Source: Bacillus sp. FJAT-42315
GTDB taxonomy: Bacteria; Bacillota; Bacilli; Bacillales; Domibacillaceae
Reading direction: 5' to 3'
DNA length: 64,000 bases
Assembly (NCBI RefSeq): GCF_002797375.1
Contig: NZ_KZ454941.1
Coordinates: 3,118,118-3,182,117 of the forward strand
In this document: in pieces, positions 9,301-20,100 of the stretch
Numbering within the stretch: position 1 is the stretch's first letter
Layout of the letters: the number at the start of each line of letters is the position of its first letter
Notes under the pieces: model-generated
Databases searched by the model: none
What the model saw: the letters and a program-made list of their open reading frames with translations, nothing else
What the model was told of the DNA's origin: nothing
Position numbers and translations under genes: made by a program

Positions 9301-12264
9301 TTGTTTAACTTTCATAATGCTAGATTGAAATCGGTTCTAATTATATGTGTCACTTTGCTTATGCTTACTTGCTTTCGTCTTGCTTGGGTAGCCTATCATG
9401 CTACTCCTGATTCTCCGCTCGCTAAAGAAGGCGTTTTGGATCTTCGAAATATGGAGTTAACGGATGATTATTCGATTCCGCTAGATGGGGAATGGGAGTT
9501 TTCACCGGGGCTCGGATTGCATTCTTCGGATACCGAGATCGTTTCTGTGCCAACAAGAGGAAGCCAGGAAATTCATGACCAATTTGGTACGTACAGGTTG
9601 CGAATTCTACTGAATCAAGACCAAAAACAAACGTATGGCATTCAGGTTCCACTTGCCAACACCGCTTCTAAATTATTCATTAATGGTGATCTCATCGATC
9701 AAGCAGGTGAAGTAGCAGAAACAAACCGTCAGCATCAGGGGCAATATCATTCCTATTCAGCTTTTTTTACAACGGATCAAAATGAAATCGAACTTGTCAT
9801 GCAAGTCTCTAATTTTGATACACCTAAAAAGGCGAGCATTGAGAAGTCCATTAAATTTGGTTCTGATACATCGATCATTCATGAACAACAGTCAAATAAA
9901 ACGTTAACAATGATGATCATTATTGTGCTGCTTTTGTACGCTCTACATGCACTATTGATTTATCTTTTCATTTATCAAAAAAAGGTGCTTCTTTTTTTCA
10001 CAGTGGGATTTCTCTTTACGGCGCTTGATGAATTTATTAATTACAATAAATCGGTACTTACGTGGTTTCACCTTGATTATGATTGGTCGATAAAAGTGAC
10101 ACAATTCGTGTATCTTGTGTCTGCCTTTTTCTTTGTGCAATTGATGAGGAGTTTGCTAACGGAGTATAGAAAAGCGAGAGTCTTTCATTGGTTGAATATG
10201 TTATATGGCTTATGCGCTTTGTACATTTTCACCCTGCCGATCCGCTTCATCTTTTCTGCAGAAATTTTCTTTTCTTTATTGTATCTTGGCTCTTTTATGA
10301 CAGTAATCATTCTAGCTTTGAAATTATATGTCCAAAAACAGGAAGAGTCTTTTTTTCTAGCTTTAACTGCCCTAAGTACAACGTCTGGTATCATCTGGGT
10401 CATCATTAAAAGTGTCAGCTCGTACGAAATACCATTCTATCCATTTGATTATCTATTTGCTTTTCTCGGATTTTCTCTCTTTTGGCTTAAACGTTTTCAA
10501 CAAATGAACCAAGAATCGAAAGTGCTTGTTCATCAGCTCAAGCAAGCCGATAAGCAAAAAGATGACTTTCTTATAAATAGCTCTCAACAATTATGGAATC
10601 CTCTGAATGAGATGATTACTATCGCTCAAACAATCCATGACCGCAACAAAGAGGAGATCCCTTTAGAAGATAAAAATGATTTAAAACTGCTCATCGATAT
10701 TGGGCGTAGCATGTCATTTGTTCTTAATGATCTTCTCGATTTCACTCGATTAAAAGAACAAACGATCCAAATTGATCCGAAAAGCACGAACATTCATGCC
10801 GCCCTATTTGGTGTGTTCGATATTCTGAGATTTATCACTGACGGGAAGAACATTCAATTAATATCAACCATTCCGGACGGATTTCCTCATGTACGAGCAG
10901 ATGAGCAACGACTGATTCAAATTCTATTTAACTTGTTGCATTACACGATTAAGTGTACAAATGAAGGTTCTATTGTTGTGAAGGCAGATTGTAACGAACA
11001 CACAGCAACGATTCAAATAGAAAGTGCTGGACTTTCTATAAATGCAGAAAGAAAAATGAGCAAACATAGCGAAGAACTTGGGCTGAGAGTTTGCGAACAA
11101 TTAATTGAATTGCACGGCGGGTCTTTACATACTCAATACTCATCGTTTATTTTTACATTACCGATAGCAAAGGAACAAGCACAGCTAGTTGAAACACAAA
11201 AAATTGACTTAAACAAAGAAGTTACTGTCACTGACCTCTCACAACTACAAGAAAAAACAGCTGATAGACATTGTTTTATGATTTTAGCAATAGACGATGA
11301 TCCTGTTACTCTGAAAGTCATTCGTACTATTTTTCCAGCTGAGAAATATGAAGTGGTGACCGTCACCACCAGTAAAGAAGCATTAGACTTATTAAATGTC
11401 ATTGATTGGGACTTAATTATTTTAGATGCCATGATGCCTAAAATATCCGGATATGAGTTGATGCGCTTAATCCGCGAACAATACTCAGCGCTAGAGCTTC
11501 CTATTCTTTTATTAACAGCAAGAAATTATCCGGAGCATGTGTATACTGGCTTCGCCTTAGGGACAAATGATTATGTGACGAAACCAATCAATTCGCTCGA
11601 ATTAAAAGTTCGAAGCAAAGCACTGATTGACTTAAAGCATGCCATTAGCGAACGCCTTCGCATGGAGGCAGCTTGGCTTCAAGCGCAAATCCAACCACAC
11701 TTCCTATTTAATACATTAAATACGATTGCATCACTCAGCACGATTGATTCATCTAGAATGGTTCATCTTCTAAACGAATTTGGGCATTATTTGCATAAAA
11801 GCTTTGACGTGAGAAATTTAGAACGAGTCGTTCCAATAGAACACGAGCTTGAACTAGTGCGTTCGTATCTTTATATAGAAAAAGAACGGTTCGGGAATCG
11901 CTTGCAGGTCATATGGGAAACAGATACAACACTGACACTAGAAATCCCTCCCCTGTCTATTCAACCATTAGTAGAAAATGCCGTTCAACACGGTGTTCTA
12001 AAAAAAGCACACGGCGGAACTGTTTGGATTCGAATCACGGATCACCCAACCTTCACAACAATCGCTGTTATTGACGATGGAGTCGGCATAGAAGAAGAGA
12101 AACGGAAACAATTACTTGATGAAAGAATACTTCAAAGAAAAGAAGTGGGCCTGATCAATATAAATAAACGCCTCAAACGGATTTACGGTCAAGGACTGCA
12201 AATAAAAAGTTCACTTACTGAAGGAACAGAAATTACTTTTAACGTCCCTAAAGTTATCGAATGA
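9301..12264 (+). CDS. Hybrid sensor kinase: 7TM-DISM, degenerate HisKA/HATPase, receiver, LytS-type kinase
   Basis: A 987-residue membrane sensor. In order: one N-terminal membrane helix; an extracellular 7TMR-DISM jelly-roll domain (IPLDGEWEFSPG, about 35-190); seven membrane helices (about 200-395); a HisKA-like helix pair where the phospho-His is replaced by Gln (S428-Q429-Q430-L with NPL after it); a weak HATPase; a receiver domain (about 658-780, DDD at 664-666, phospho-Asp about 709); and a LytS/His_kinase module with IQPHFLFNTLN (His800) and an intact HATPase C-terminus (DDGVGIEEE). Signalling probably runs through His800. TTG start with AAGGA upstream. Divergent from the BMP-chemoreceptor operon. 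Confidence 0.85.
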   Translation: MFNFHNARLKSVLIICVTLLMLTCFRLAWVAYHATPDSPLAKEGVLDLRNMELTDDYSIPLDGEWEFSPGLGLHSSDTEIVSVPTRGSQEIHDQFGTYRLRILLNQDQKQTYGIQVPLANTASKLFINGDLIDQAGEVAETNRQHQGQYHSYSAFFTTDQNEIELVMQVSNFDTPKKASIEKSIKFGSDTSIIHEQQSNKTLTMMIIIVLLLYALHALLIYLFIYQKKVLLFFTVGFLFTALDEFINYNKSVLTWFHLDYDWSIKVTQFVYLVSAFFFVQLMRSLLTEYRKARVFHWLNMLYGLCALYIFTLPIRFIFSAEIFFSLLYLGSFMTVIILALKLYVQKQEESFFLALTALSTTSGIIWVIIKSVSSYEIPFYPFDYLFAFLGFSLFWLKRFQQMNQESKVLVHQLKQADKQKDDFLINSSQQLWNPLNEMITIAQTIHDRNKEEIPLEDKNDLKLLIDIGRSMSFVLNDLLDFTRLKEQTIQIDPKSTNIHAALFGVFDILRFITDGKNIQLISTIPDGFPHVRADEQRLIQILFNLLHYTIKCTNEGSIVVKADCNEHTATIQIESAGLSINAERKMSKHSEELGLRVCEQLIELHGGSLHTQYSSFIFTLPIAKEQAQLVETQKIDLNKEVTVTDLSQLQEKTADRHCFMILAIDDDPVTLKVIRTIFPAEKYEVVTVTTSKEALDLLNVIDWDLIILDAMMPKISGYELMRLIREQYSALELPILLLTARNYPEHVYTGFALGTNDYVTKPINSLELKVRSKALIDLKHAISERLRMEAAWLQAQIQPHFLFNTLNTIASLSTIDSSRMVHLLNEFGHYLHKSFDVRNLERVVPIEHELELVRSYLYIEKERFGNRLQVIWETDTTLTLEIPPLSIQPLVENAVQHGVLKKAHGGTVWIRITDHPTFTTIAVIDDGVGIEEEKRKQLLDERILQRKEVGLININKRLKRIYGQGLQIKSSLTEGTEITFNVPKVIE

Positions 12265-12271
12265 TGATCTA

Positions 12272-12316
12272 AAAAGCGCCAGACACCAATTCATAAAATT
12301 GGCGTCTGGCACTTAA
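12272..12316. terminator. Bidirectional terminator between the hybrid kinase and GerMN genes
   Basis: An 18-bp stem with two mismatches (12274-12291 with 12298-12315) around a CATAAA loop, T-rich on both sides. Serves the convergent genes. Confidence 0.85.
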
Positions 12317-13362
12317 TTTTGTACGCGAAGATATTCACCTTTTGTCATCGAAATATGACCTGATTCATACAAGCCGCCATCGATTGTCAACATGACTTTT
12401 TCAACATTATAATATTGGCCAAATGTGTTGGCAATGCTTTGCAAAATCATCGACTCATAGCCCGCCCCTGCATTCATTTCATTCATAAAAGCTTGATTTA
12501 AATCGATATACACGATGCCATCCTTATTTAAATAGAGGCTATTAATTTTTGTATTTTCCGAGAAAACCTTTCCAAGCGAAGAATCAACCGGCTGTTTGTA
12601 AGCCTCCTCTAGCTTCTTTCTTGTGATGTCATTCGTCATGAAGCTAATTTTTTTCGTTTTGTATTCTAACTGGTCAGCCTCTATATTTGGATAAAAGAAA
12701 CGAACCTCTTGAACAAATGGGACATTTTCCTCGATTTTGCTTAATGAAGAGCTAACTTCCATCTCTCCCGATCGAAAGACAGATTTCACTAAACCAATTC
12801 CTTTTGCGTAGTAGTCGAGTGTTTCATTCCCCTTGCCTTTTGTCATCACTTCAATCGCGCGATAACTACCTGACGGCGTATCAACCGAAGCCTCAGTATT
12901 GGTGATTTTTCTCATACGGCCATCCTGTAGCTTCCAAGCAGTCCCTTTAGTGAGTGGTGCCATTAGCAAAATTTCCTCATTGCTTCCTTTTGCTTTTAAA
13001 AGGTTTTCGCGGTAATAAGCTTCTTCTCTCGTCCACACCTTCTTCAATTTCCCTACCTTTACTTGAAGCACATTAGCCAAAACCGTACCACCGTTATCCA
13101 TTCGTTGCTGCACTTTTCCTTTTTCAAGGTAATCAATCATTACATCGTAGGAAGCATATTCATTGCCCTTTCCCTCATAAACGTATTTCACATTTTCAAC
13201 CATTGGAAAATAGTCCTCAACGTTTAACTTCTTTTGCAAAAAAGCAACCTTTTTTTGTTCCTTTTCATTTCCATTATATCCTTTAGCCTCTTTTTCACTA
13301 GCACATCCAACGATCAGAACAAAGGTGAACACTAACCATATTACTGGAAAAACTTTTTTCAC
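12313..13362 (-). CDS. GerMN-domain lipoprotein
   Basis: A 349-residue lipoprotein (lipobox LIVGC). The C-terminal 110 residues form a GerMN domain: VRFFYPN, then GIVYIDLNQAF, GAGYESMILQSIANTFGQYYNVEKVMLTIDG and a closing YLRVQN. The central part is a beta-rich domain of unknown type. GerM is a sporulation and germination lipoprotein, but GerMN domains also occur in other envelope lipoproteins, so a sporulation role is only likely. GTG start with GGGGAGGGA upstream. Monocistronic; a terminator separates it from the convergent kinase. Confidence 0.85.
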   Translation of the reverse strand: MKKVFPVIWLVFTFVLIVGCASEKEAKGYNGNEKEQKKVAFLQKKLNVEDYFPMVENVKYVYEGKGNEYASYDVMIDYLEKGKVQQRMDNGGTVLANVLQVKVGKLKKVWTREEAYYRENLLKAKGSNEEILLMAPLTKGTAWKLQDGRMRKITNTEASVDTPSGSYRAIEVMTKGKGNETLDYYAKGIGLVKSVFRSGEMEVSSSLSKIEENVPFVQEVRFFYPNIEADQLEYKTKKISFMTNDITRKKLEEAYKQPVDSSLGKVFSENTKINSLYLNKDGIVYIDLNQAFMNEMNAGAGYESMILQSIANTFGQYYNVEKVMLTIDGGLYESGHISMTKGEYLRVQN

Positions 13363-13492
13363 GTGTCATCCCTCCCCTATTCGTCTTGCTTCCTCGTTAC
13401 CTTACTTTTACCCAGCATCCTTCTCAATTGAAACAATTCTTTTTTGAATACAACTAACTCTCATAAAAAAGGCGGCTAGATGAACAAAATAA

Positions 13493-13532
13493 AAAATCCC
13501 AGATGCCTACAAAATTGGCGCCTGAGATTTTT
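13493..13532 (-). terminator. Terminator-like hairpin after the broken decarboxylase gene
   Basis: A 16-bp imperfect stem (AAAAATCCCAGATGCC with GGCGCCTGAGATTTTT) with A and T flanks. Confidence 0.65.
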
Positions 13533-13534
13533 AA

Positions 13535-13739
13535 CTATTTATTTGATTCAAACACTTTTTTTGCGATCATCAAAGCATTTTGCACGCGCGGAAATCCAAT
13601 ATAGGGAACGAGTTGCAAGATACTTTCGGTAATTTCCATTGTCTTTTAATGCATCCGACTCCACTAATTGTTGTACTTCTCCCTCACTCGTATATTCGCG
13701 TAATTTGTCTACTCCCCTTTGAAACCGATCATTTTCCAT
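13535..13739 (-). pseudogene. Broken carboxymuconolactone decarboxylase-family gene, internal deletion
   Basis: From ATG 13739 (with GGGAGGG upstream) the frame begins like a CMD-family protein (MENDRFQRGVDKLREYTSEG). In another frame, ending at TAG 13535, the DNA encodes the family's C-terminus (ITESILQLVPYIGFPRVQNA, then LMIAKKVFESNK). The middle, which carries the CxxC/His active-site region, is missing. The remaining 81-codon open frame ending at 13548 is therefore not an intact gene. This is the second gene in the window broken by internal deletion. Confidence 0.7.
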
Positions 13740-13795
13740 TCTAATCCCTCCCATTACATTCAAAATTCGCTTTTTTCCTAGCATTTCCTGCAAAA

Positions 13796-13832
13796 AAATA
13801 AAGTGCTAGCTTCAACGCTTAGCACTTTATTT
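13796..13832 (-). terminator. Terminator after the zinc-ribbon gene
   Basis: A 12-13 bp stem (AAATAAAGTGCTA with AGCACTTTATTT) around a CTTCAACG-type loop. It overlaps the end of the zinc-ribbon gene and is T-rich on the minus strand. Confidence 0.8.
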
Positions 13833-14060
13833 CTCACCAAATTTAATAAACAATCGTTCATCGTCAACTAATCCACAAACCGCACATTGCACTCTTTTTT
13901 CCGGTCCGTTATAAGCAATATGCAGCGGCCCTGGATCAATCATACTTTCCATCACATCACCAGTCTGCGGATCTAACCTCACCGCACGAGCCACTTGCTT
14001 AATAATATTAAAACGCGATCGATTCGTTTGACAGTTCGGGCAGCAATAACGAGTAGTCAT
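13827..14060 (-). CDS. Small zinc-ribbon protein, function unknown
   Basis: A 77-residue protein with two CxxC pairs (CCPNCQ at residues 6-10 and CAVCG near residue 58), spaced to form one zinc ribbon. The middle is Arg/Val-rich (VARAVRLDPQTGDVMESMIDPGPLH). A strong AGGAGG site lies 5 bases before the ATG. It resembles small Bacillaceae proteins of unknown function; DNA or RNA binding is possible but not shown. Confidence 0.7.
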   Translation of the reverse strand: MTTRYCCPNCQTNRSRFNIIKQVARAVRLDPQTGDVMESMIDPGPLHIAYNGPEKRVQCAVCGLVDDERLFIKFGEK

Positions 14061-14126
14061 AGGAACCTCCTATTGTATATGATCACCTTTAGGCTTTCCG
14101 AAGCACTGAATTCTATGCATTGATCA

Positions 14127-14156
14127 TTCGACAAAAATCGGGGAGTGACAGGCACC
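14127..14156 (+). repeat. Dispersed repeat, copy 4
   Basis: Full-length copy with the same left arm as copy 1. It lies 14 bases behind the adhesin stop codon (minus strand) and forms one arm of the adhesin terminator. Confidence 0.85.
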
Positions 14157-14166
14157 CCCCGATTAC
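14132..14166 (-). terminator. Adhesin terminator built from the dispersed repeat
   Basis: On the minus strand AATCGGGG, a 12-13 base loop (GGTGCCTGTCACT), then CCCCGATT and a T-run. The loop and right arm are repeat copy 4; only the left arm is local sequence. Confidence 0.65.
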
Positions 14167-14169
14167 TGA

Positions 14170-17100
14170 CTAATTCATTTTTCTTCTAGTAACCACCATA
14201 AGGATAAGTGCTAACAATAGTAGAGCAATTCCAACAGTTAACCATGTGTACATATTGGTTGCTGTGTTCGGTAATTTATTGTTAGAGTCAGATGTTTTAT
14301 CGTTATCTGGCTGGTTATTGGAATTCCCAGAATTCCCTTGATTATTGGAGTTTGAAGGATTCTTGCCCGATCCATTTGTACCATTATTATTAGTATTATT
14401 GTCGTTAGTGTTATTGCCAGTGTTATCACTAGTGTTGTCGCCTGAATTATCACCAGTGTTATCGCCGGTGTTGTTGCCGGAGTTATCACCAGTATTGTTA
14501 CCAGTTCCAGCGTCTCCACCAGAACCACTTGACGAGTCATCGTTTTCTTCTTTATTCTTCACAATGACTGTTTTCACTTCAGTTTGGCCTTCTTCAATCG
14601 TAAATTTACGCGGAGTCGGATCTAGTACATAACCTGCTGGTGCTTTCGTTTCCACAAATTGATACGCACCTTGTTTTAAATCTTTGACGATTAGTTTTCC
14701 GTTTTCATCCGTTTCCAAGTTTTCTTTAACGATATTTCCAAATTGATCCTTTAACATGAAGAATGCTCCCGCTAATAATTTCTTTGGATCATCTTCATCT
14801 ACTTTCATTAGTTCAACTTGGCCTTTATCCCACTCACCACTCGGTTGTTCAACTACTTCATTTTTAGCCGTCACTTTTGCCGTTTCCTTCTGGTCTTTAT
14901 CAATCGTAAATTGAAGTGGCGTCTTATCTAATACATAACCGACTGGTGCTTTCATTTCCACAAATTGATACTTACCTGGCTCTAAGTCTGTGACTAGTAA
15001 TTTACCTTCTTTATTCGTTGATAAATTACTCTTAATCACTTTTCCGTTTTGATCTTGCAATTGGAAGACCGCTCCAGCTAATTTCAATTTTCCATCCGCT
15101 TCGTCTACTTTCGTTAACTCAACAGCACCCGGAGCGATTGTATTCTCAAAAGTGACAGTCAACATTTCCTTCTGACCTTTGGCAATCTCAAACTTAAGCG
15201 GCGTCTTATCTAGTACATAACCAACTGGTGCTTTCGTTTCCACGAATTGATACTTACCTGGCTTCAAATCTTTGACTAGTAATTTACCTTCTTTATTCGT
15301 TGATAAATTACTCTTGATCACTTTTCCGTTTTGATCTTGCAATTGGAAGACCGCTCCAGCTAATTTCAATTTTCCATCCGCTTCGTCTACTTTCGTTAGC
15401 TCAACAGCACCCGAAGTTACTGCATTCTCAAAAGTGACAGTTAACGTTTCTTTCTGAGCTTTGTCAATCTTAAATTTAAGCGGCGTCTTATCTAGTACAT
15501 AACCGGATGGTGCTTTCGTTTCCACGAATTGATAGTCACCTGGCTTCAAATCTTTAACCAGTAATTTACCTTCTTTATTCGTTGATAAATTGCTCTTAAT
15601 CGTTTTGTTGTTTTGATCTTGTAATTCAAAGACCGCATTCTCTAACTTCAGCTTTTTATCATCTTTGTCCACTTTCATTAGCTCAACAGCACCTGTAGAA
15701 AGCTCATTTGTGAAGGTTACTTCAGTAGCCTTTGTTTGATAATTAATGATAACAAAGTCCACAGATGTTTGATTCAACTCATAGCCAAATGGCGCTTTCG
15801 TCTCAACGAATTTATACGTACCTTGTTTCAAGTTCTTGACGAATATTTTTCCATTTTCATCCGTTGTTAAACCTTCTTTAAGGGTATTACCGTATTGATC
15901 CTTTAACGTAAAGACCGCTCCAGCTAAAGTCTTCTTCGGATCATCTTTATCTACTTTCGTTAATTCAACCTGGCCTTCATCCCACTCGTAGTTTGGCCAT
16001 TGAATTAATTGATTTTCAAATGTCACTTTGACCATATCTGTTTGGCTTTTCTCAATCGTGAAATCAACAGGCTTCCTATTTAAAACATAACCGGATGGCG
16101 CTTTCGTTTCCACGAACTGATACTTACCTGGTCTCAAATCTTTAACGAGCACTTTCCCTTTATCATCTGTTTTTAACTTCTCTTGAATCAATTTGCCTTC
16201 TTGATCAATTAACTTAAATTCAGCACCTTTTAAAGTAATCGCAGCATTACCTTTGCGAATTTTCGTTAACTCTACGTCACCTGGAATTAATTTATTCTCA
16301 AAATCTACTTTCAACGTTTCTGTTTGACCTTTGACAATTGTAAATTCAAGCGGCGTTGCATTCAGCTCATAATCAGCTGGCGCTTTCGTTTCCACGAATT
16401 GATAGTCACCAGGGCGCAAGTCTTTAACGACCAACTTCCCTTCTTCATTCGTTGTTAGCTTTTCTTGAAGAACTTTTCCGTCTTTGTCTTGCAACTCAAA
16501 TTCCGCATCTTTTAATACAAGTTTATCATCATCTTGGTCTACTTTTGTCAGTTCGACAGCGCCTAAGATGATCTTATTGGTAGGATTAACTTGTTTCATT
16601 TCTGTCGGATTCAATTCAATTGTGAATGGAATTGGTGTCTTGTCTAACTCATAACCCAATGGCGCTTTCGTTTCCACGAATTGATAGTCACCAGGGCGCA
16701 AGTCTTTAACGACCAACTTCCCTTCTTCATTCGTTGTTAGCTTTTCTTGAAGAACTTTTCCGTCTTTGTCTTGCAACTCAAACTCCGCATCTTTTAATGT
16801 GAGATTGAGATTATCTTGTTCCATTTTCGTTAGTTCGACAGTACCAACGATGATCTTGTTTGTGTGACCAACTTTTTTCATTTCTGTCTGGTTTGGTACA
16901 ATCGTGAATGGAATTGGTGTCTTGTCTAATTTATAGCCCAAGGGCGCTTTCGTTTCGACAAATTGATAGTCACCAGGGCGCAAGTCTTCTACAAGCAACT
17001 TCCCTTCTGCGTTCGTTGTTAACTTGTCTTTGATGACTTTCCCATCTTTGTCTTGCAGCTCAAATTCCGCATCTTTTAATACAAGTTTATCATCATCTTG

Positions 17101-20100
17101 GTCTACTTTTGTCAGCTCAACATCACCTAAGATGATCTTGTTTGTGTGACTCACTTCATCCACTTCTGTTTGATTTGCTTCAATCGTAAATGGAATCGGT
17201 GTCGCATCTAATTCGTAACCGAACGGAGCTTTCGTTTCAATGAATTGATAATTGCCCGGTTTTAAATCATCGATGACGATTTTTCCGTTTTCATCGGTTT
17301 TAAGTTCAGAATGCGATGTGTCTTCGAAATCCGTTCCGTTGTGATATTGCAGCTTATAGACAGCATCCGGTAGCAATACAGAAGATAGTTCAGCATCGGT
17401 TTTTGTCAATTCCACTGAACGAACAATTTTCTTGTTTTCAATCGTTCGCTTCACTTCCGGTGCATTAATTTTCACGACTTTACCCGCTTCATGAATACCA
17501 ACTACATATCCTTCAGGAGCAGAGTCTTCTTTCAATAAATAGTCGTCATACAACAGATTTTTAAATGTCACTTTTCCTTCTGCATCTGTCGTCGCTGTTT
17601 TAATAGCAATTTCACCTTTGCTGTCATAAAGGGTAAACGTCGCTCCAGGTAACAGCTGATCTTTATTCGCTGCATCGACCTTCGTTACTACTAAATTACC
17701 GGTCTCTCCAGATCCAGTTCCGCTACCACCAGATAACCTAACAGCAAATTCTTTGCTTTTTTGTGTATCTTCAGTTGTGATTTGTTCACCCGTTAATTTC
17801 ACAGCGTTGGATACTAAATCTCCGTTTTGCGCATTAATAAACGTTTGATATTCTAAAATATAAGCGGAATCAATATCATTCAAAAAGCTAATTTCAAATG
17901 ATTGCTTATCGTCAGCATCGGTCTTAATTTCAAGCTTGTAGTCCGTATCTCTAGTTAATTCTTCCCCTTTTGTTACGTTTCCTTCCTCGTCCACCGTTGT
18001 GTTGTACAAGTGTAAAGAGTTTTCTAAAAGGATTAAGTTAGCACTTGGTGTATCTGTAATTTTGGCGTTGGAAATTTTTGATTGACCCCAGTTAATAGGA
18101 ATCGTCCAATCGACTAGTTTTCCGTTTTGTTTTGCTTGCTTTTTAACATATTCTCCACCAAATTGAACCGATACACTAGCAGTTAAATCTGTCAACTTGT
18201 CGGTACCGTCAAACAGTGTAGCTGTATTTTTATATTCTTTTACAATCAGTTGATCCTTTAAGCTTGTTTGATACGTAACATAATAAGGAACTGCAATTTC
18301 TCCAAAATCAATTCGGAATCCTGGATTGCCCTCTTCGTCTGTAATAGAGTAGTCCACCTTATATTGATCTGTTGCTAGCTCTTTACCTATTATTACTCCG
18401 TCCGCTTCCCCATTAAGCTCAACTTCATAAACTTTCAGTGAATCTTCAACCAATTTCTGTCCCTGTAAAATGAAATCTTCCACTTTGGCGTCCGTAATCG
18501 CTTTTAAATTATAATTGACACCAATTCCCCATGTGATTTCTTTTGTTTTTGCGTTATATGATCCATTTTTAAATCCGTTATTAGTTGTGTACCGATCTGG
18601 ATTGAATACAGCTGTAGTCCCTTTGCTTTTCTTCTCTAATGTGACTCCATCTGTCCAACTCATATCGGCATGATTATCAAAACCAGTTTTTGTTTTGTCT
18701 ATCTTCCAGTCGTTATCGAACTTTGTTGTATAAGTAATCGTATGACTTGCAGTAAGTGGATTTTTAAACTCGATGATATAACCGCTTCTCCACGAACCAT
18801 CTTTCTGCTTTAACTCGTAATCTACACCTTTTGTTAACCCACTAATCTCAAATGACCCTTCAATCAGCTCAAGCCCACCATTCGGGAATGTATCCGTTAA
18901 AACTCCATCTTTCATATTGAAGTTATTCCCGTTTAATTCGATAGTCCAATTAACGGTTTTATCTTTATAATTCGCCGTTTCAGGATTTTTTTTCTTAAGA
19001 ATTTCTTGCCATGTATTTCGCGTGGCGATTTTTTCTGTTTTATCTGATAAGGTAACTTTATTTATAATAGTCTCACTATCAAAGACCTGCTTTGTTGTAA
19101 CGGTTTGATAAACAATTTTATAAGCGGATGAGATGTCTTCGTTGAATTGTAGCTTAAATCCATTTTTCCCGGCTTCCATGTCCGTGTGATCTGTTTTAGT
19201 GTAATTAGAAACTAGTTCAGAGGATGCTTCCTTTCCATTCGCATCTAAAGTAACTTTGTAAACCTCAAATTTACCGTTTAGTTGATGACTATTAGTGAAA
19301 AGGTCATCTAACCAAGCGTTATCTTTAGCAATGGTTTTCTCATTGTAGTTATACTTGATTTCCCAATCGATGGTTTGTGTAAGGGGATTATAGTGTTTTG
19401 CACTTTTTTCTAAAGGTTTTCCGCGTCCGACAGAAACCGTGCTCGTCGCGTCAATACCTGGTTTGCCATCCCCTGATAAAGTGGCTGTATTACTGTAGCT
19501 TGTTTGATCGGCGTCAGTAATATTTGTTGTATATTTGATCCGATAAGCTTTGTTAATCGTTTCATCTTGAAACTGAAGTTCAAAATCTTTGCCATCAGCA
19601 GTTTTTACAATTTCATACTTATAAGAGTCAACTAGTGCCCCTACTGTTGTTGATCCATCTAGATTTATTCCTAGCTCAAACACTTGAATGGAGCCTGGCT
19701 GTAATTCTTGTCCATCTTGAATTGGATCTTTCACTACAGCTTTTGTAATCTTTTCTAGTTGCTTATTGATATCAACTGTCCAATCAATCGAGCTTGCATT
19801 ATAAGCTGTATTCGGAATACCTGATTTTTCAATAGTCTTACCTGGCTTCGGTTGAAAGTGAACAGGTATCGTCACACTTCCACTCTCTGGCGGAAAGTTA
19901 ATCTCTTGATTCGTACTGCCTTGTAGTTTTTCACTGAATATGCTCCAAACTTCAAGTTCCCCATAAATATCTGAGCGATCGGTTATTGTTTCATTAAAGG
20001 TCATCGTAATTTTTCCATCTTGCGTGACTTTAAACGTACCGACATTTCCGCCATTTGCAACTTTTAACTCCCCATCAACCTCATTAAACAGTTGAAAGGC

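Noticed and set aside
13548-13793. An intact 81-residue protein
   Set aside because: Its first residues match a CMD-family N-terminus but the rest is an out-of-frame reading of the family's C-terminal coding sequence; it is a pseudogene.
14238-14632. Open frames of 95-100 codons on both strands in the adhesin linker region
   Set aside because: They are shadows of the low-complexity Asn/Asp/Thr/Gly repeat of the adhesin; no ribosome site and biased composition only.
14560-17700. Regularly spaced repeats that could suggest a CRISPR array
   Set aside because: The period is 282 bases, divisible by three, and the repeats encode SpaA domains in frame; no short spacers and no cas genes.
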